The notes beneath the pieces were generated by a model. The model saw only the letters and a list, made by a program, of their open reading frames with translations. It ran no database searches and was not told where the DNA came from. From Poronia punctata (lineage: Eukaryota > Ascomycota > Sordariomycetes > Xylariales > Xylariaceae), in assembly GCA_022579005.1 (NCBI GenBank), contig MU401643.1:1-64000 (forward strand): a stretch of DNA of 64,000 nt, written 5' to 3'. Positions within the stretch are counted from its first letter, which is position 1, and each line of letters begins with the position of its first letter. The translations under genes and the position numbers were made by a program. Below, one piece after another: positions 25,762 to 40,330 of the stretch.

Positions 25762-27809
25762 TCACGAACGACTAGCGTTTTTTGCGCCGCTGCCTCTTTT
25801 CTCCGGAAGCGAGTCGTCATCGCTGCCCGCCCCGATGCTATGGTCTCTTCTATGCATATCAGTCGACGGGGCCACATGTAGATCATCCAACTGGTTCTCA
25901 TCAAAGTCGGCAGCTTCAACATCTAGGCGAGTTCGTCTGGTACGGAACCTGTCCATTGCCAAGTTGCTTTCCCGGTGGCCGGCAGGGGGTAGGCCCATAT
26001 AGCCGGACGTCCGGTTGCGAGACCGCCAAACGATCAGACCCCAGATTGCCGCCCCGATGGCCACGATAGCAAGAACAACTTCACCCGATTTCTGATACGC
26101 GGCCCATTTGGCTGCTTTTAACTCCTCTTCTTTGGCGGCATGGTCCGTTTCAGTCTGGTTGCTCATGCCGCCGACCGTCGTCTCTGGAAGTCTCTCCCCA
26201 TCCAGTGAGCTCTGTGAGGGCACGCCACCGATGCTACTGACGTTGACGCCTGTGAAACGGTCCAGCATTTCCCGAGTCCGCCGTGGATGGTCGAATGGGA
26301 CCATATGCGACGAGTTGTAGAACAGCACGTACGTGAGGTTGCGGGCCTCTTGCCAAAATCCAGCAGGCTCTCCTTCGGAAACCCAGTCACGCCTTGGTGC
26401 CCAGTTCCCGGGTGAGAGCTCAAATCCCTTCCCACCGTTCCATTCCATTTTACTAATGAAGGCCTCCGTGCCCATGTGGTTGCAGATAAGATCTTCGGCA
26501 CCCGAAAATAGAAGAACACGAACCTCGCGGAGAATGTCTGGCAGTAGGTCGACGGCGGGCCGAGATTTCCGGACGTTGAAAGCCAGGCCAATCTCTGTGT
26601 TGCATTCCACCCATCCCGTGTTCTTCTTGGGGCTGACGTGCAAGGCAGCCACAACCTCGGGCTTGCGCAGATACGGCGTGACGTAAGCCAGATCTGGCGG
26701 CCAGTTCATGCCACATTGAGGGTACGCATCGGTCAGACGAACATCGTATATATTGAAGCATTCCGTCTTGCCGCCAGCAATCTTCTTCTGGGTCCACCGC
26801 AGCATGCTGCCCAGAATCTCTTCACACGACGGGACCTGTACCTTGGGAGAGCCTGTCAACGCCAGATCTTTTCTGCAGATGCGAAGCTGGGTTTCGAGTT
26901 GGCCGGCGACTTCGGAGCCTTTTTGCACGAGTCCTTTGGCATAGGCGAAAGCGAGGTATGCTTCGTACTGCTCATTCGGGGCAACCCAGCCATTTCCAAT
27001 CAGAAGGCCTTGAAGGTTCCACTTCGTTTCCACGTCTGGCTTCTTGTTCCTATCCAGGATGGCTTTGGCAATATAAGGGATATGTTGCCCTGCGAACGAC
27101 TCCCCAGCGATGTACAACTAGTGTGAGGCATGTCAGCGCAAAGATAGAGGCACAGAGAAAGCATGATCCCTCCCCACCTCGTCATGTTCGTACTCGGGGA
27201 AGAGGTGAAACCACTTCTCGAGGAAGATAAGAAACTGGTCGGCCATGATATCCAGCTCGTCGACGTAGCTATCGGTGTCGACATAGCTGTAGCCGGTGCC
27301 CACAGGGTTATCCACGAAGAGAAGGTTGGCGAACTCGTGCCAGCTCCCATTATTGTACTCAAGGGTGTCGGCGTCTTTAAGCCGGTAGGGACCTATCTCC
27401 ATCATGGCGCCGTCTTCGGAACTACAGCCGGGCCCTCCATTGAGCCAGATGACGGTGCGTTGCTTGTCGGCTATATGCTTGTTCTGGAAATGCCAAAAGA
27501 ACATGTTCCGGTTGTGTTCGGGAGTGATCTCGATGTGTCTTTGTCGACGCATAAAGCCTGTTAGCCTTGTCCAGCAACTAGGGCAAAGTTGCCAACACCT
27601 GGTGGGCGTCGAACTACGCACCATCCACTCAGATGAGATACCAAGTAAACTTGTACTTACCCAGCATGCATCTTGACCAATTCGTCGCCCTCTGGGGCAC
27701 CTGGAAGGCGGTGGACATAGTAATCGCCGGCCGATATGTCAGCCAGGACAAGTGTAACAAAAGGTAACAATACAGCTAGAGCCGCGATCCAGCGCGACAA
27801 CTGAGCCAT
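25762..27809 (-). CDS. KEX1: KEX1-type serine carboxypeptidase (pheromone-processing)
   Basis: Three exons on the minus strand: 27809-27661, 27538-27178 and 27117-25762. They are split by introns of 122 bp (GTAAGTA, branch CTAAC, acceptor AAAG) and 60 bp (GTGGGG..CTAG), and give 621 residues. A hydrophobic signal segment covers about residues 8-23. The S10 family signatures are [21 protein letters not shown] (catalytic Ser177), [12 protein letters not shown] (Asp379) and [12 protein letters not shown] (His441). A membrane span follows at about 515-534, then a charged tail of about 85 residues, for a type I membrane protein. Kex1 removes C-terminal Lys/Arg exposed by Kex2 cleavage of pheromone and other precursors in the late Golgi. 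Length and layout match Pezizomycotina Kex1. The symbol is by family; orthology was not tested. Confidence 0.95.
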
Positions 27810-28199
27810 TGCGCGGGCAGCTATTCTTGGCGCCCTTGTAGCACGCTAACTGCTGTTGGTGTTAAAAGTACGGCCCGACGTGAACGTTGCTTGACTCAGA
27901 TTAATCTGCCCATAGAGAATGAAGGTGAGGTCTGTTTGTGTATGTTGACGTTTTTCAGATTCTGAAGCTTAAGCGTAACAGGCTTTGCCTTGTTTGCTAA
28001 ACTACTCAGTAGACCTGCTCTTGACTTGTTTGATTTGATGAATTGGGAGGTAGTTGAGTTGGAGGGTCGACAGGGAAAGGGCTATTGTGGTCGGTTCTAT
28101 GTATTAAGGGGAAAGAAAGTTGGTAGATAAGTTAGGTAACTTTAGATGTGACTAATGCGACAGCCTGTTAATTACCATAGTAGCCTCTAGAAGGCAAAG
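27810..28199 (-). promoter_or_regulatory. Upstream region of the KEX1 gene
   Basis: About 390 bp of normal composition between the KEX1 start and the left LTR of element E. No convincing TATA box. The promoter is cut off from anything further upstream by 24 kb of nested elements, so it must work within these 390 bp or from within A+T-rich DNA. Confidence 0.5.
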
Positions 28200-28418
28200 T
28201 GTTAGAACCAACAGGTTATAAGATAATAAGAATTAATATAATGCCTACATAGTAAAAAGAATATGGCTATAGTAATGACTACTATAAAAAAAAGGTTCTC
28301 TTATAAAAAGGTTTTTTTATTTATTTAATATATGCAAATTTTTTAGTAAAAAAAGTTTTCTTTTTTATATATATATTAATTAATATATATAATTTAGCTA
28401 ATTTGCTTAGTTTTAATA
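28200..28418 (+). repeat. Element E left LTR
   Basis: 219 bp starting tgttagaaccaacagg, exactly at the point where normal composition ends. It aligns with 51782-52000, 55922-56124 and, more weakly, 60608-60827. Confidence 0.85.
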
Positions 28419-31400
28419 ATTAAAAGTTTTATTATACTTATTATTATTTTTAAAGTATAATAAAAATAATAACTTAATAATAATAGCATTAGCTGTTAAA
28501 GTTAAACTATTTTGCTTATAAAATTTTTATTACTAAAATAAAAAATAAAAAATAAACGCTTTAGCTTTATAGCTATAACAATATATTAACTTTAAAAATA
28601 AAAAGTAATAGCTTAAATAATTTAAACTTATTAAGATTATTAAATTTTATAAAAAGCTTATAACTTTTATTATTAAAAAAGCTAAATTTAAATTTAATAT
28701 AGCTAAAAATACTTTAATTTTAAATAAAAATAAATAAGTTAATATTAAAAAGATTTTAAAAACAAATTTTATTTTATTAAAAAGTTTAAATTAACTTATA
28801 CTTTTTTAAAAATAAATATAAATAAAGTATTAAGGCTTAAAAAAACTTTAAAAAAATAGCAAAGCTAAAAACTTAAATAAGTAATACTATATTTAAAAAC
28901 TATAAAGCTTAATATATAAAATATGATAAAAAAGTAAACATATAGTATAATAACTGTTAAAAGGTTTAAAAAACTATAACTAAGTTATTATAAAGGCTTT
29001 TAAAAAACATAAACACTAGTATAACACTTTTAAAATTATATATAAAAAGAAAATATATAATAGCAATCTTTATTACTTAATATTAGCTGCTAGCCTTTAA
29101 GAATATATAGTAATTAACTAAAAGCTTAAAAAACAAAAATAATAAAGGGGTTTGTTATAAGATTTAATAAAAAGAAAAGTAAGCTTAAAAGTTAAAAAGT
29201 AAAAACACTTTTTTATTATTAATAAGCTCTTTTTTTATAAGCAAAAAATAAAAATATTTTTTTTGCTTTATAACTTTTAGCTAAAGTAAAAAAGCAGGTT
29301 GCTAAAAAACTACTAACTTATTAAAAAAACTAAACAAAACACTTATAACTTAAAGAAAATATGCTTAGCATATAAAAGTTATTATAACTTTTTTAAATGC
29401 TAGTATATATTTTTAAAGCTTTAAAAAAAGCTTTATTAAAAGCTTAAAGTATAAAAACTTTGTTAATTTTAAAATTAAATATAATTTAAAGGTTTAAAAG
29501 AAATTAAAGCTATTAAAGTAACACAAGTTATTTAAAAAAGGCAAAATTAACTAATGGCTTATAAAAAGAAAAAAGGCATAATTAAAACAAGTTTTTATAT
29601 ATATAAGTTTTAAAATATTAAAAAAGCTTTTATAGAAATTATATTTACTTAAAACTTTAGCTATACTTAACTTAGAGTTTATACTATATATTATTAATAA
29701 AATTAAGCGCTTTTATAAAATTAAAAGTGCTTTTAATAAAAAGTTGTTTTAAGCTAAAAACTTTATTATAATTATATAAGCTTATAAAAAGATAAATATA
29801 AAAGTTTGAAAAACTAAAAAACTACATATATTAAAGCTTAAAAATATAGCTTACTATAAAACCTTAGTAATAAATATTGTTTTCTTTTTATACTTTTATT
29901 AAAAGAAATTTAAAAGAATATAAAATTATTAAAAAGTTATTTTAAAAAACTTAATTACTTAATCTTATACTAAATATAAAATAAGTATAGCTAACATGTT
30001 TTAAAATATTTACTATTAAATATAAATAAAGCTTTTTTTATACTTAAGAAAATATATAAACAGAATATATTAAATAGCCTGCTTTTAAAGCAAATCTTTT
30101 TAAATAGCATTTTTAGCTTAGCTACTTAGGTTTTAATATATTTTAATATTTAATTAGCTAAGTAAAAAAAATAGAAAAGAAAAGTCTTAAGCTAAAGTAT
30201 TAAATTAATAAATGAGTTTAAATATATATATATACAAAGCTTAAAAACTAAATTAATAAAGCTTTTAAAAACTAATTTAATTGTTTATTTAAGCATATTA
30301 TAATAAATTAGCACTTTTATATAAAAGGTTTTAATAGTAAAGTATTAATGCTTTTTATAACTAAACAATATTTTAAATATATGTTTAATTATTATTTATA
30401 AAGTTTTAATATAAAAATATTAAAAACTTTACTTAAGTACTTTATAAAAAAAGCCTAAGCATTTTATAAAAAAAGTTGTTTTTATTAAATTAAATAAACA
30501 ACTTTTATAATTATAAATAGTTATAAACTATTTAGTTAATAAAGTATTTATTATAACAAAAATCAGCACTTAATACTTAAGCTTAAAATAGTATTAGTAA
30601 ATAATTTAGCTAAATAATTAAAAGGCGTGCTAGGTATATAAAAACTAGCACAAAGCTTTTAAAAAGCTTTTAAGTTAAAATTAATAAAGCGATAGTTTAT
30701 TTATTAAACTAAACACTTAAGTATATATTTTATTAAAAAAACTTTATATAAATAATTTTATATTTACTTTATATTTTAAAATAGTTATATTAAAATTAAA
30801 AAGGTTAAACTAGACTTTTTATAAGTTTATAAATATAAAGCTTATGCTTTTATTACTAATATAAAAAAAGAATTTAAAGCTAAGCTTTAAAGCTTAAATA
30901 AGGTATTTTATTAGCTATAAGTTAACTAATATATATAAAACTTAAAGATTTTTAACTAATTAAGTTATTTAAACTAAAAACGTAAGATTTAATAAAAACT
31001 AAATACTTAATAAAAAGCTTAAGTATTTAAAGCTTATTTTTTAGTTTATTAACTATAAATGTTTTATAAATGTTTTATACAAGACTTTAATTTTTAAATT
31101 TAAATTATAATATTAAATTACTAACCTTTTTAAAGATAAGAATAAACTTAAATATATACTATAATATTTAAAAACTAAAAGTAAAGTAATTAATAAGCAT
31201 AGTATTAAAAATACTAATTTTAATAAGCATTATAATAAGTTTTTAGCTTTATTTAAAGCTTGCTAAGTAAAGGTATTTATAAATAATAAGTATAATAATA
31301 AGTTTTGTTTATACTTTTTAAGTATAAGCGGTAATAAAAAGTTTTTGCTTTTTTTACAAAGCTATTTAAACCATTAAAATTAAGCTAAAAAGGTTATACT

Positions 31401-31934
31401 AGTAATAATAAATAAATAAAATGCTAAAAAGCTATACTTAATACTAAATGCTTATATACTTTTAAATTAGCATATAATATATAAGTAAGCAAAGCTATAA
31501 AAGCTAAAGCGCTTAAACATTTACTATATTATCTTAATAACACTTTTAACTAGCTACTATAGTTTTTTAATAAATATTAAATTAAAAAAGGTATTTTACT
31601 ATATTAAAGCAAGCTTTTGCTACTTTTATACATATATAAAAAACTTAAAAATTATTTTTTTAAAAGTAAGTTTTTTAAAGCTAAAAATAACTACTTAATT
31701 AATTATAATTAAATAAGCTTTTTAAAAAGATTTTTATTTTATAATTAAAAACTATTAAATTTTAAATTATATATAAGTATATATTTATAAGTTTAATAAA
31801 AAAAGCCTTTATTTAAAGTGCAAGATATAAATAGTAGTTTAAAAAGATTAATAGCTTATAAATAAATATAAAAATATATATACTTTTATTTTAGCTATAA
31901 AGTCTTTTAAAATCTTAGCTATTATTATAGCTAA
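28419..31934 (+). other. Element E internal region, left part
   Basis: About 3.5 kb of RIP-decayed DNA between the left LTR and the insertion point of C. By position it should hold the Gag, protease and integrase part of a Copia polyprotein. I could not read those motifs with confidence. No intact frame. Confidence 0.55.
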
Positions 31935-31939
31935 GTTTA

Positions 31940-32105
31940 TAATAGCATTAGGTTAGTATAATAAAATAAGAATAAATTAACTAGAGTAAAAGCAAGGTTT
32001 AAATAATCTTTTAGATTAATTTATACTATGTTTATATACTAATAAGGTTATATAATACAGTTATATAACGTATTTATAAAATATATTTTTATAATGCGCG
32101 TAATA
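31940..32105 (-). repeat. Element C LTR, left copy
   Basis: 166 bp, starting taatagcattagg and ending gcgcgtaata. It aligns without gaps to 50231-50396. Most differences are transitions, but about four are transversions, so C is older than A. Confidence 0.88.
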
Positions 32106-32119
32106 AACTGCCCCCCTTT
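32106..32119 (-). other. Polypurine tract of element C
   Basis: Read on the minus strand as AAAGGGGGGCAGTT, directly adjoining the LTR. The C6 run on the plus strand stands out in DNA otherwise nearly free of C runs. Confidence 0.75.
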
Positions 32120-35100
32120 AATATAAAAAGAAAACGTTTTTGTTTTTATATTATAGTTTTTCTTTTTTACTAATGCTAATATAGTTAAGTAAAGTAAAAG
32201 TAATTATTTTTGCGTTAGTTTAATTTTTTAATTAAGGTAATAAATTAAAAATAGTTAAGTAAATTAGCTTAGTAGACTAATAATGTGCTTAATTTTGTTT
32301 TTAGAATATTTTTTTATAGTTTTTATTAAGTAATAGTAGGTAATTTTATAAATTAATTAATAATAGTAGGTTAATTAGCTAATTTTTTATTTAGTTTTTT
32401 AAACTTATTGTTTATTTGCTTAATTATTTTATTAAATTTATTTTTAAGCTTTTTATATACTTTTTTAATTTTAATAATGTTGTTTGCTAATATATTATTA
32501 TATTGTACTGCTTTATTAAGCTTTTTTGTAGTTTTTGAAATTTTGCTATATATATATTAAATAAAAAAAGATTAAAAGCGCTTAAAAATATAGTAAGCAC
32601 TTTTTTTATTATGTTAGCAACGTAGTACTAAATTAAGCTATTAATAAAGCTTTTTTTATCTTGTATTTAATTTTTATATTAATTAATTAGTTAATTGTAA
32701 TAAAAATCTTTATAAGCTTTTATTTTTTTGCTTATTAGGCATTAAACTTGTTAATAAATTTGCTAATAATTTATATAATTTTATTATATTGTTTTTAGCC
32801 TTTTTTTAATTAAAACTTTGCTATTAACAATTAAACTATTTTTTGTTTAGTAGTTTATATAGTAGTTTAATTAGTTTAATTAGTTTAATTACTTATAGTT
32901 TTAGCTAATAACGCAGGTTTTCTAAGGTAAGCAATTAAACGTTTTAGTAAATAAGTTAGTACTTTTAAAAAATTATTTTGTTCTTTTAGTAGCAATATTA
33001 GTTTAATTAGTTTAATTGTTTTTATTAGTAGTAATTAAGCATACTTATATTTTTAAATATTTGTTTACTATTTTTAATATTATAGTATAACTTTAGTAGC
33101 AAGGTTATATAACAACTAAATTAAACTTATGTTATTAATTATATTAACTATTGTTTAAAGCATTACTTTTAATTTATATTATACGTTTTTTATAATATAT
33201 AAAGCTTTTAGTTGTTTTAATTTAATATTTATTATAATAAATTATAACTAGTTATTTTACTTTTTTTTGTTTTTTAATTATATAATAAAATTTATTAGAA
33301 TACGTATACTTACTTATAGCAAGTTATTTAATTATTTACTATTTAGTTAGCAAACTATAAAGTAGTTTATTACTTTTTTATAATAAAGATATTTTTTTAA
33401 TATAATATTTTATAATATATTTATTTAATATATAAGCGCTAGCTATTTAGCATTATATAGTATTTTATTAACTCTATATTAATTTTTTATAAAAATATTA
33501 CATATATTAGTTAATATAATTGATTTTAAAAATTTTTTGTTAAATATTAGTTTAGCTTATTAATACGCTTTATTATATTTGTTTTGCTGCTTTAGCAATA
33601 TTTTAAAGTTTGCTACTTATAAAAACAAAATATTTAAAAACATTTTAATTTAATAACTTATTATTAAAATAGTACAATAAGTATAGTATTAATAATATTT
33701 AAAATAATATATAATATTAAAATAATGCGTAATTAATTATAATATAAAAAAATAAAAGTAGTGTAGTATTAAAATAAATAAATTAGCAAGTTGTTAATGT
33801 TTTTAGCAATAAAGTAGCTAAGTACTTTTTAAGTACTAATATAATAGTGTTTATATTTTATAAGTATACTTATATATTAGTTTTAAGTATTATTAATTTT
33901 TTTTTTATTTAATAAAACTTTTTTTAAAATATTAACATTTTTATATATTTTATTTTTTGCTATAGCTTTAAGCTTATTAAAAGTTATTTTATAGTTTTTA
34001 TTATATTATTTTACTATTTTTAAAGCTTTTTATATTAGTATATATTAAAGATACTATATATTATAAATAAAAAAATAGCTATACTATTTAATAAAATATT
34101 TTAGTAATACTTAGTTTCCTATTTTTATAACTTATTTTAAAATTATTTGTTTAATTTTATATAACTTTTATTTATTAGTATTTTTGTTTATAAATACTTA
34201 TTTTAGTTATAGTTTTCTTTTATTAAATAAATCCATTTTTTAGTATAAAATATAAATAAGCTATTAAAACTATTTAATATACTTTTTAATGCTTTAGAAA
34301 ATTTAGCTTATATATTAGGTTGCTTAACGTTTTAAAAATAGTTAAAAGTTTAACTTTTTATTATAACTATTTTTTTAAAAGATTATTAAAAAATAATATT
34401 TTTTATATAGTTTAAAGTATACTTTGTTTTTAACGTTATAATATTTGTTTTATTTTGTTTTATTATATTTAAATTTTATATTAGCTACTATATAATTAAT
34501 TACTATTTATACTTTAATTTAATATAAACGTTTATATACTTTAAAGTTTAGTATATTTTTTAGCACTTATAAAATTGTTATAAAATCTTTTAGCTTAAAT
34601 TTTAATACTACTTTATTAAAAGATTATTTTAGTATTTTTTGTTTAAAATTATTAAAAGCATATTAAAGTGTTATAATAATTAATATTTATAAAATATTTA
34701 AAATAGTATAATAATATTATATAGCAATTTTTACGTTTTAGTTTTTTTATTTTAACTAGCTATTAGTTAATAAGTAATATGCTATAAATATAAGTAGTTT
34801 TATAAATATATAAATAAAAAGTATTTACTAAAGTTTTAATATAATTTTTAAGTTTTTATTTAATATAATTTTTAATAGTATGCTTTATTTATATAATATT
34901 AATATTTTTAATAAAATAGTTTTTTATTTTACTATAGTATATTTAATATTTTTTAAAATAAGCAGTGTTTTTTTTGCTAAACTTATATATAAGTATTAAA
35001 AAATAGTTATAAGTGCTATAGCTTAATATTAGCTATAAGGTTGTTTAAAATAATATAGTAAGCATATTAACTATTAAGTTTATTATAATAATATACTATA

Positions 35101-38100
35101 AAATACTTATAACTACTATTAAATATAGTAATTTAAGTATTTTAATTTAATTTATATAATTTTAAATATAGTTTAAACAATGCTATAAGTATTGTTTTAA
35201 TTTTTATAACAAATTTTTAATATAATAGCTTTTAAAATTATATAGCATTTTATTAATTTTAAAGTAGTGCTTTTTATTATATACTTTATAAAATAGTTTT
35301 ACTATATAATTATTTAAAATAACTAAGCAATTACTTTGCTTATATAGTATATAGTATAGCAATTTATCCTTTTAAGCAAATCTTATTTTTATAATCTTTA
35401 TTTAAATACTTAACTTTTTAAAGATATTTTTTATTTTTATATTATTATTATATTTTTTAATTAACTTATTTTTAAATTTAGGTATTATATATGCATTATA
35501 TATTAAGTATATAAATCTTTTAGTAATATTGTTTAATATGTGTTTATTTTATTGTTTTACTTTTTTATTATTATTAAAGGTTACTTTTATTAAAAGTTTT
35601 AATAATGTGTTTAAAACTAGATTAACTTTATTTAAAATATAGCGTATATTAAGTTTATATTAATTAAAATAAATTAAAGCTTAGACTAGCTTTAAGTTTA
35701 TTTTAATAATATTTATTATTATTATATTTTTTAATTTACTATTTTTTTATAGCTTAATAATTTATTAAAATAATAATTAAATGTTTTAAACATTGTAGTT
35801 AAAGTTATATTTGCTTATAAAGCTAAACAAAATATAAAGCTTTAAGTTTTATAGCATAGTATTTTGTTTTTTACTTTAGTTAAAACTTTGCTTAAATATA
35901 TAATTAGTTTAATAGTGTTTATATCTATAAGCTTTTTATTTTAAAAATTATTTATTATATAAAATATTATTACTTTATAGCTTTGTTTTGCTAAAGCGTT
36001 TATTTTTTAAAAAACTTATTTATTATAATCCCAGTATATTAAATAGTTTAACTTATATAAGTCTTTTTATATAATATTAAAGCCTTTTATTTTTTATTTT
36101 ATTAATTAAAATATTTATTATAATATTTTTTTAGCAATTGTTTAGTTTTTTGTTTTTTTGCTAACATAGTACATTTTGTTTTTAAAAAGCTTAAGCTTTT
36201 ATTAAAACTATAAAATATATTTTTTAGCTATATAATTATTTTAATATATATTTTAAAGTTTTTTAATATTTTTAGCATTTTTATTCTTCTTATTATTTTA
36301 GTATAGTATTTTATTATAGCAATACTTAAACTATTTACTTTTAAACTTAAAAGTTTAACTATAAAGTATATATAAAAAGACTTTCTTAATAAAATAGCTA
36401 GTTTAATATTTTAAAATAGCTTTAATATTTTATAAAAGTAATTATAATACTTTTTTTAAGTGTTGCTAAAAATAACAACATTATTTATATATATGTAGCA
36501 ATAGTTTTTATTAAGTTTAAGCTTTTAGTTTATAAACTATTATATATATGCTAAGCTATTTTTAAATTTTATTAATATAACGTTTAATACTTTTAGTTTT
36601 TTAAATAATATAATAACTATTTTATTTTTATATTTTATATTAACTAGTAGCTAAAAAAAAAGGTTGCATTATATACTATTATAAAAGCTTTGCTTTTAAA
36701 ATTAGCTATTATATTATTTTAATAAAGCATTAAATAAATATTTAAAATATTAATATTATTTAGCGCAAAAAGGTTTATAACAACTTTTTCTTTTTTTTTA
36801 CTATTTATAATCTTTAATATAATAAATACTAACTATTTAAATAAGCTAAGTCTTTTTATTTAATATAGTTTTTTTTATTAGTATAGTATATTAAACGTGT
36901 TATTAAAAATTTATTAGTTTTTAATTTTTAGTTTATATAGTTTTGTTTTTATTTATTATTTTTGCTAACTATCAATAAAATTAACTTTTAGTTTTTCTTT
37001 TAGCATTAGTATAATACCTTTTTTATTTATATATTATATTACTTTAATATTTTAATAAATTTTAATATATATTATAACCTTTTATTAAATATATAAACTT
37101 TATATTTTATTTAAATAAATAAAATATGTTTTAAATAAATTAGTTTTGTTTTAATATTTTTATAGCTTGTATTTAGTTATAGCAATATACTATAATTACT
37201 TTTAGCTAATATTAACTAAGCTTTATAAATATTAGGTATTTTTAGTTATAAGTAAGCTAGTATATTATTATTAAAATTAAACTAATTAAAGCTTATTTTA
37301 TATTATATACTTAATATTTTAGCGTAAGTATTAGTTTAGTATACTTTTTTAATTTTATTAACGTTTAGGTTTTTAATATTTTTTAATTTTAAGTTTTTTT
37401 AAGTATAATTAGTTTGTTAATAGTATTAATATATATTATTAACTTAAATAATTTATAGTTTAGTATAGCATTTATAAGTTTAAATAATAATACTTAAAAT
37501 ATAAAATGTTTTTTATATTTAAAGTAGTATTTATTTAACAAATTTATATATTATATTAGTATATTTATTATAGTATATAGTTTAACTATTATATTAGTTT
37601 ATATAGTAACTTTTTATTTTAGTAGTATATGTTTATAAAAAATAGTTATAAATATTGCTACTTTAGCTGCTAAGTTTATATATAGTTATTGTTTAAGTAT
37701 ATATAATATAATACTATGTTTATAAAACTAAAATATACTTAAATTTGTTTTTAGTTTTTAGTTTTAATATAGCTATACTATTATTTTAATATATACTTTT
37801 AGCTTTATACTAGTTTATAGTAGTATTAAAGAAGTTGCTATTTTATTTAGTTTAATTATGCTTTTTATTTTTTTAAATAGCATTAGTTAAAGTGCTTAAT
37901 AAACCTTATATAGTACTTTTACTTTATTAAAAAACTATTTGCTTACTATTATGTTTAATGCTTTTAAATCTATATATATTATAAATATATTATATTAACT
38001 TTTAAATCTAGCTAATAATTTAATATATATATACTTAAAAAGAATTTCTTTAAGTTAATATTGTTTTTAGCTTTACGTTAATAATTACTTTTTTATATAA

Positions 38101-38910
38101 AGTATAATTATTATTTATATAAAAGATTTTACTTAATGCTACTATTAAGTTAATAAAATCTTTAAAATAGTTTTTAACTATTAGCTTATAGTATAATAAT
38201 AATTATTTTATATTTTAATAATAAATTTTTTTTATTATATGCTTTATATACTAGTTTGTTTTAAAAAAACACTATTTAACATTTTTTATAAGTATGTTTA
38301 TATTTTAGTGCAAGCGCTAGTTTACTAATAATTGTAAAGACTAATAAATAGTTATTAATATTTTAATTGCTCTTTAGCAATATATAAACTTTGTTTTTTA
38401 TTATTTAAAATCTTTTTTTTAAAAAAGTAGCTATTTTATTTTAATCTTTTTTCTTTTTAGTTTTTATTTTTTTTCTTATGTGCTACGTATACCTTGTTAA
38501 CCTATTGTTTGCTTTAAGTATTTTATTGTTTTAGTTATTTAACTTAATAGTTAAATTTACGTTTTTATAAAAATTGTTTATTTTATAGTTTATAAAATTA
38601 ATTAGAAGTTTGTTTTTTATAATAGCAATTATTGCAATTATATAGCTTATTTTAGTTATATTAGTTATTATAATTATTATAATTATTATAATTATTATAA
38701 TTGTTATAATTATTATAATTGTTTTTATTATATAACTTATTTATTTAGCTTTAATAGTTGTTATAATTATTATGTTTTTAATTTATATTTTCTTATTACT
38801 TTTTTAAAGTATTGTTATATTAAGCTACATATATATAGCTAAGCGTTAAAATTATATTAAAGCTACTTAGTAGCTTTAAATTAATTATTATTAAAAAAGG
38901 TAATATAATT
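32120..38910 (-). other. Element C internal region, 3' part
   Basis: About 6.8 kb of decayed sequence that should hold most of the polymerase polyprotein, read on the minus strand. No intact frame. No gene of the host is visible. Confidence 0.55.
38665..38721 (-). repeat. 9-bp tandem repeat in element C
   Basis: Six or so units of ttattataa/attattata in register with a 9-bp period, with a weaker continuation at about 38757-38771. On the minus strand it would code a three-residue Asn/Tyr-type repeat in its present decayed state. Counting only C sequence, it lies about 2 kb from the 5' end of C, which is a Gag-like position. Confidence 0.75.
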
Positions 38911-38915
38911 GTTTA

Positions 38916-39207
38916 TTTAACGATAAGTTGTAGCGAACAGAGTAGGTTAAAATAGGTGTAAAGCATTAAAGGTAGAGCTATACGCTTAAAAATGTAATAT
39001 AATTAACTATAATCTATAAAAGTATTTAACTAGGTTTAAAGTGCTTTATATATATTTTAGAACTTTTTAAGTATAGGTATATATTATATAATAGCTTAAA
39101 ATACGCGTAGCGTATTTTACTTTATTTAAAATAAAGTTACTAAATACTTAGTTACTTAAAGTACTTTTAATACTTTTAAATCTAGGTTATATACTTTATT
39201 TATTATA
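38916..39207. repeat. B copy 2 left LTR
   Basis: 292 bp, starting tttaacgataag and ending tttattata; the ends form an imperfect inverted repeat. It retains more C and G (acgcgtagcgtat) than the right LTR. Confidence 0.88.
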
Positions 39208-40330
39208 TATTTTCCATTTAAAGCTAACTATTATAAATAGCTTAAAATAGTAACTAGTAAAATAATATAAATAAATAAAAGAAAATTGTTATAAATAAAA
39301 TAATAGTGTTAGCGTATATAAGCTAATTTTTAAATATGTTTGCGTATTTAAAATATATTATAATAATTATAAAGTGTTAGTAATTATATAAATACTAACA
39401 ATTTTTAGGTCTTTTTTAAATATAAGTATATATTTAAAAATGCATTATAATATATTATAGTTAAAATAAGTTAAAGTAATTAAAGTACTTTAGTACACTG
39501 TTATTTATATAAGCTTATAAATATATTAAATATACCTATATTTAAACCAAGTACTTTTAAGTATTTTATATTATATTAAAGTGCTTAGTTATGTTTGCTA
39601 TTTATTTACTTCTTTTATGCTAATACTTTTATAAGTTTAAATACTTTTTTAAACCGTTTAACTTATTTTTTTTATATTTTTGCTTTTATGTTTTTTATTT
39701 TATATACTTATTATTACTATTTAGCGTATAAGTATTAGTTTTTAGTTAATTTTTAAAGTGTTTAAAACGTTATTATATATTATAATTATAAAGTAAATAA
39801 TATACGCATTTTCTTTTTTGTTTAATGCTTACTATACTATTTTATAGTATATAATATAAAATTTAAACTTATTTTTAGTATATAAATAGTTTATTATTTA
39901 AAAAAAAAGTTTTAAGCTATAGCTAAGTATGCTAATATAAACTTTAATATAAAAAGTGTCGCTGCTTTTTTAGCCTAGGCTTATATAAAAAACTTTTATA
40001 GCATAAGTAAGCATAACTTAGCTTTTATAATGCTTTATTATAAAAAAAATAAAGCTAATATATGTATAAGCTTTTTTATATTACTTATTATGTTTATTTA
40101 ATTTATTTTAATTATAGGTTTGCTTTTATTAAAGCATTTTACATTTATGTTTAATATAGTCTTTAGCTTACTATTTAAAAAAAAGTAAAACTAGTTATGC
40201 TAAAAAAGGCTTTGCTAAATAAGTTTTAAAAAATAAGCACTTTAACAATAATGTTAATGCTTGCTTAAAGGTTACTATTACTAGTTAAATCTTTATAGCA
40301 AAAGCTAACAAGCGTTTTAATAATAATTTT

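Noticed and set aside
26108..27564. Plus-strand frames opposite the KEX1 exons
   Set aside because: Antisense shadows of a well-supported gene.
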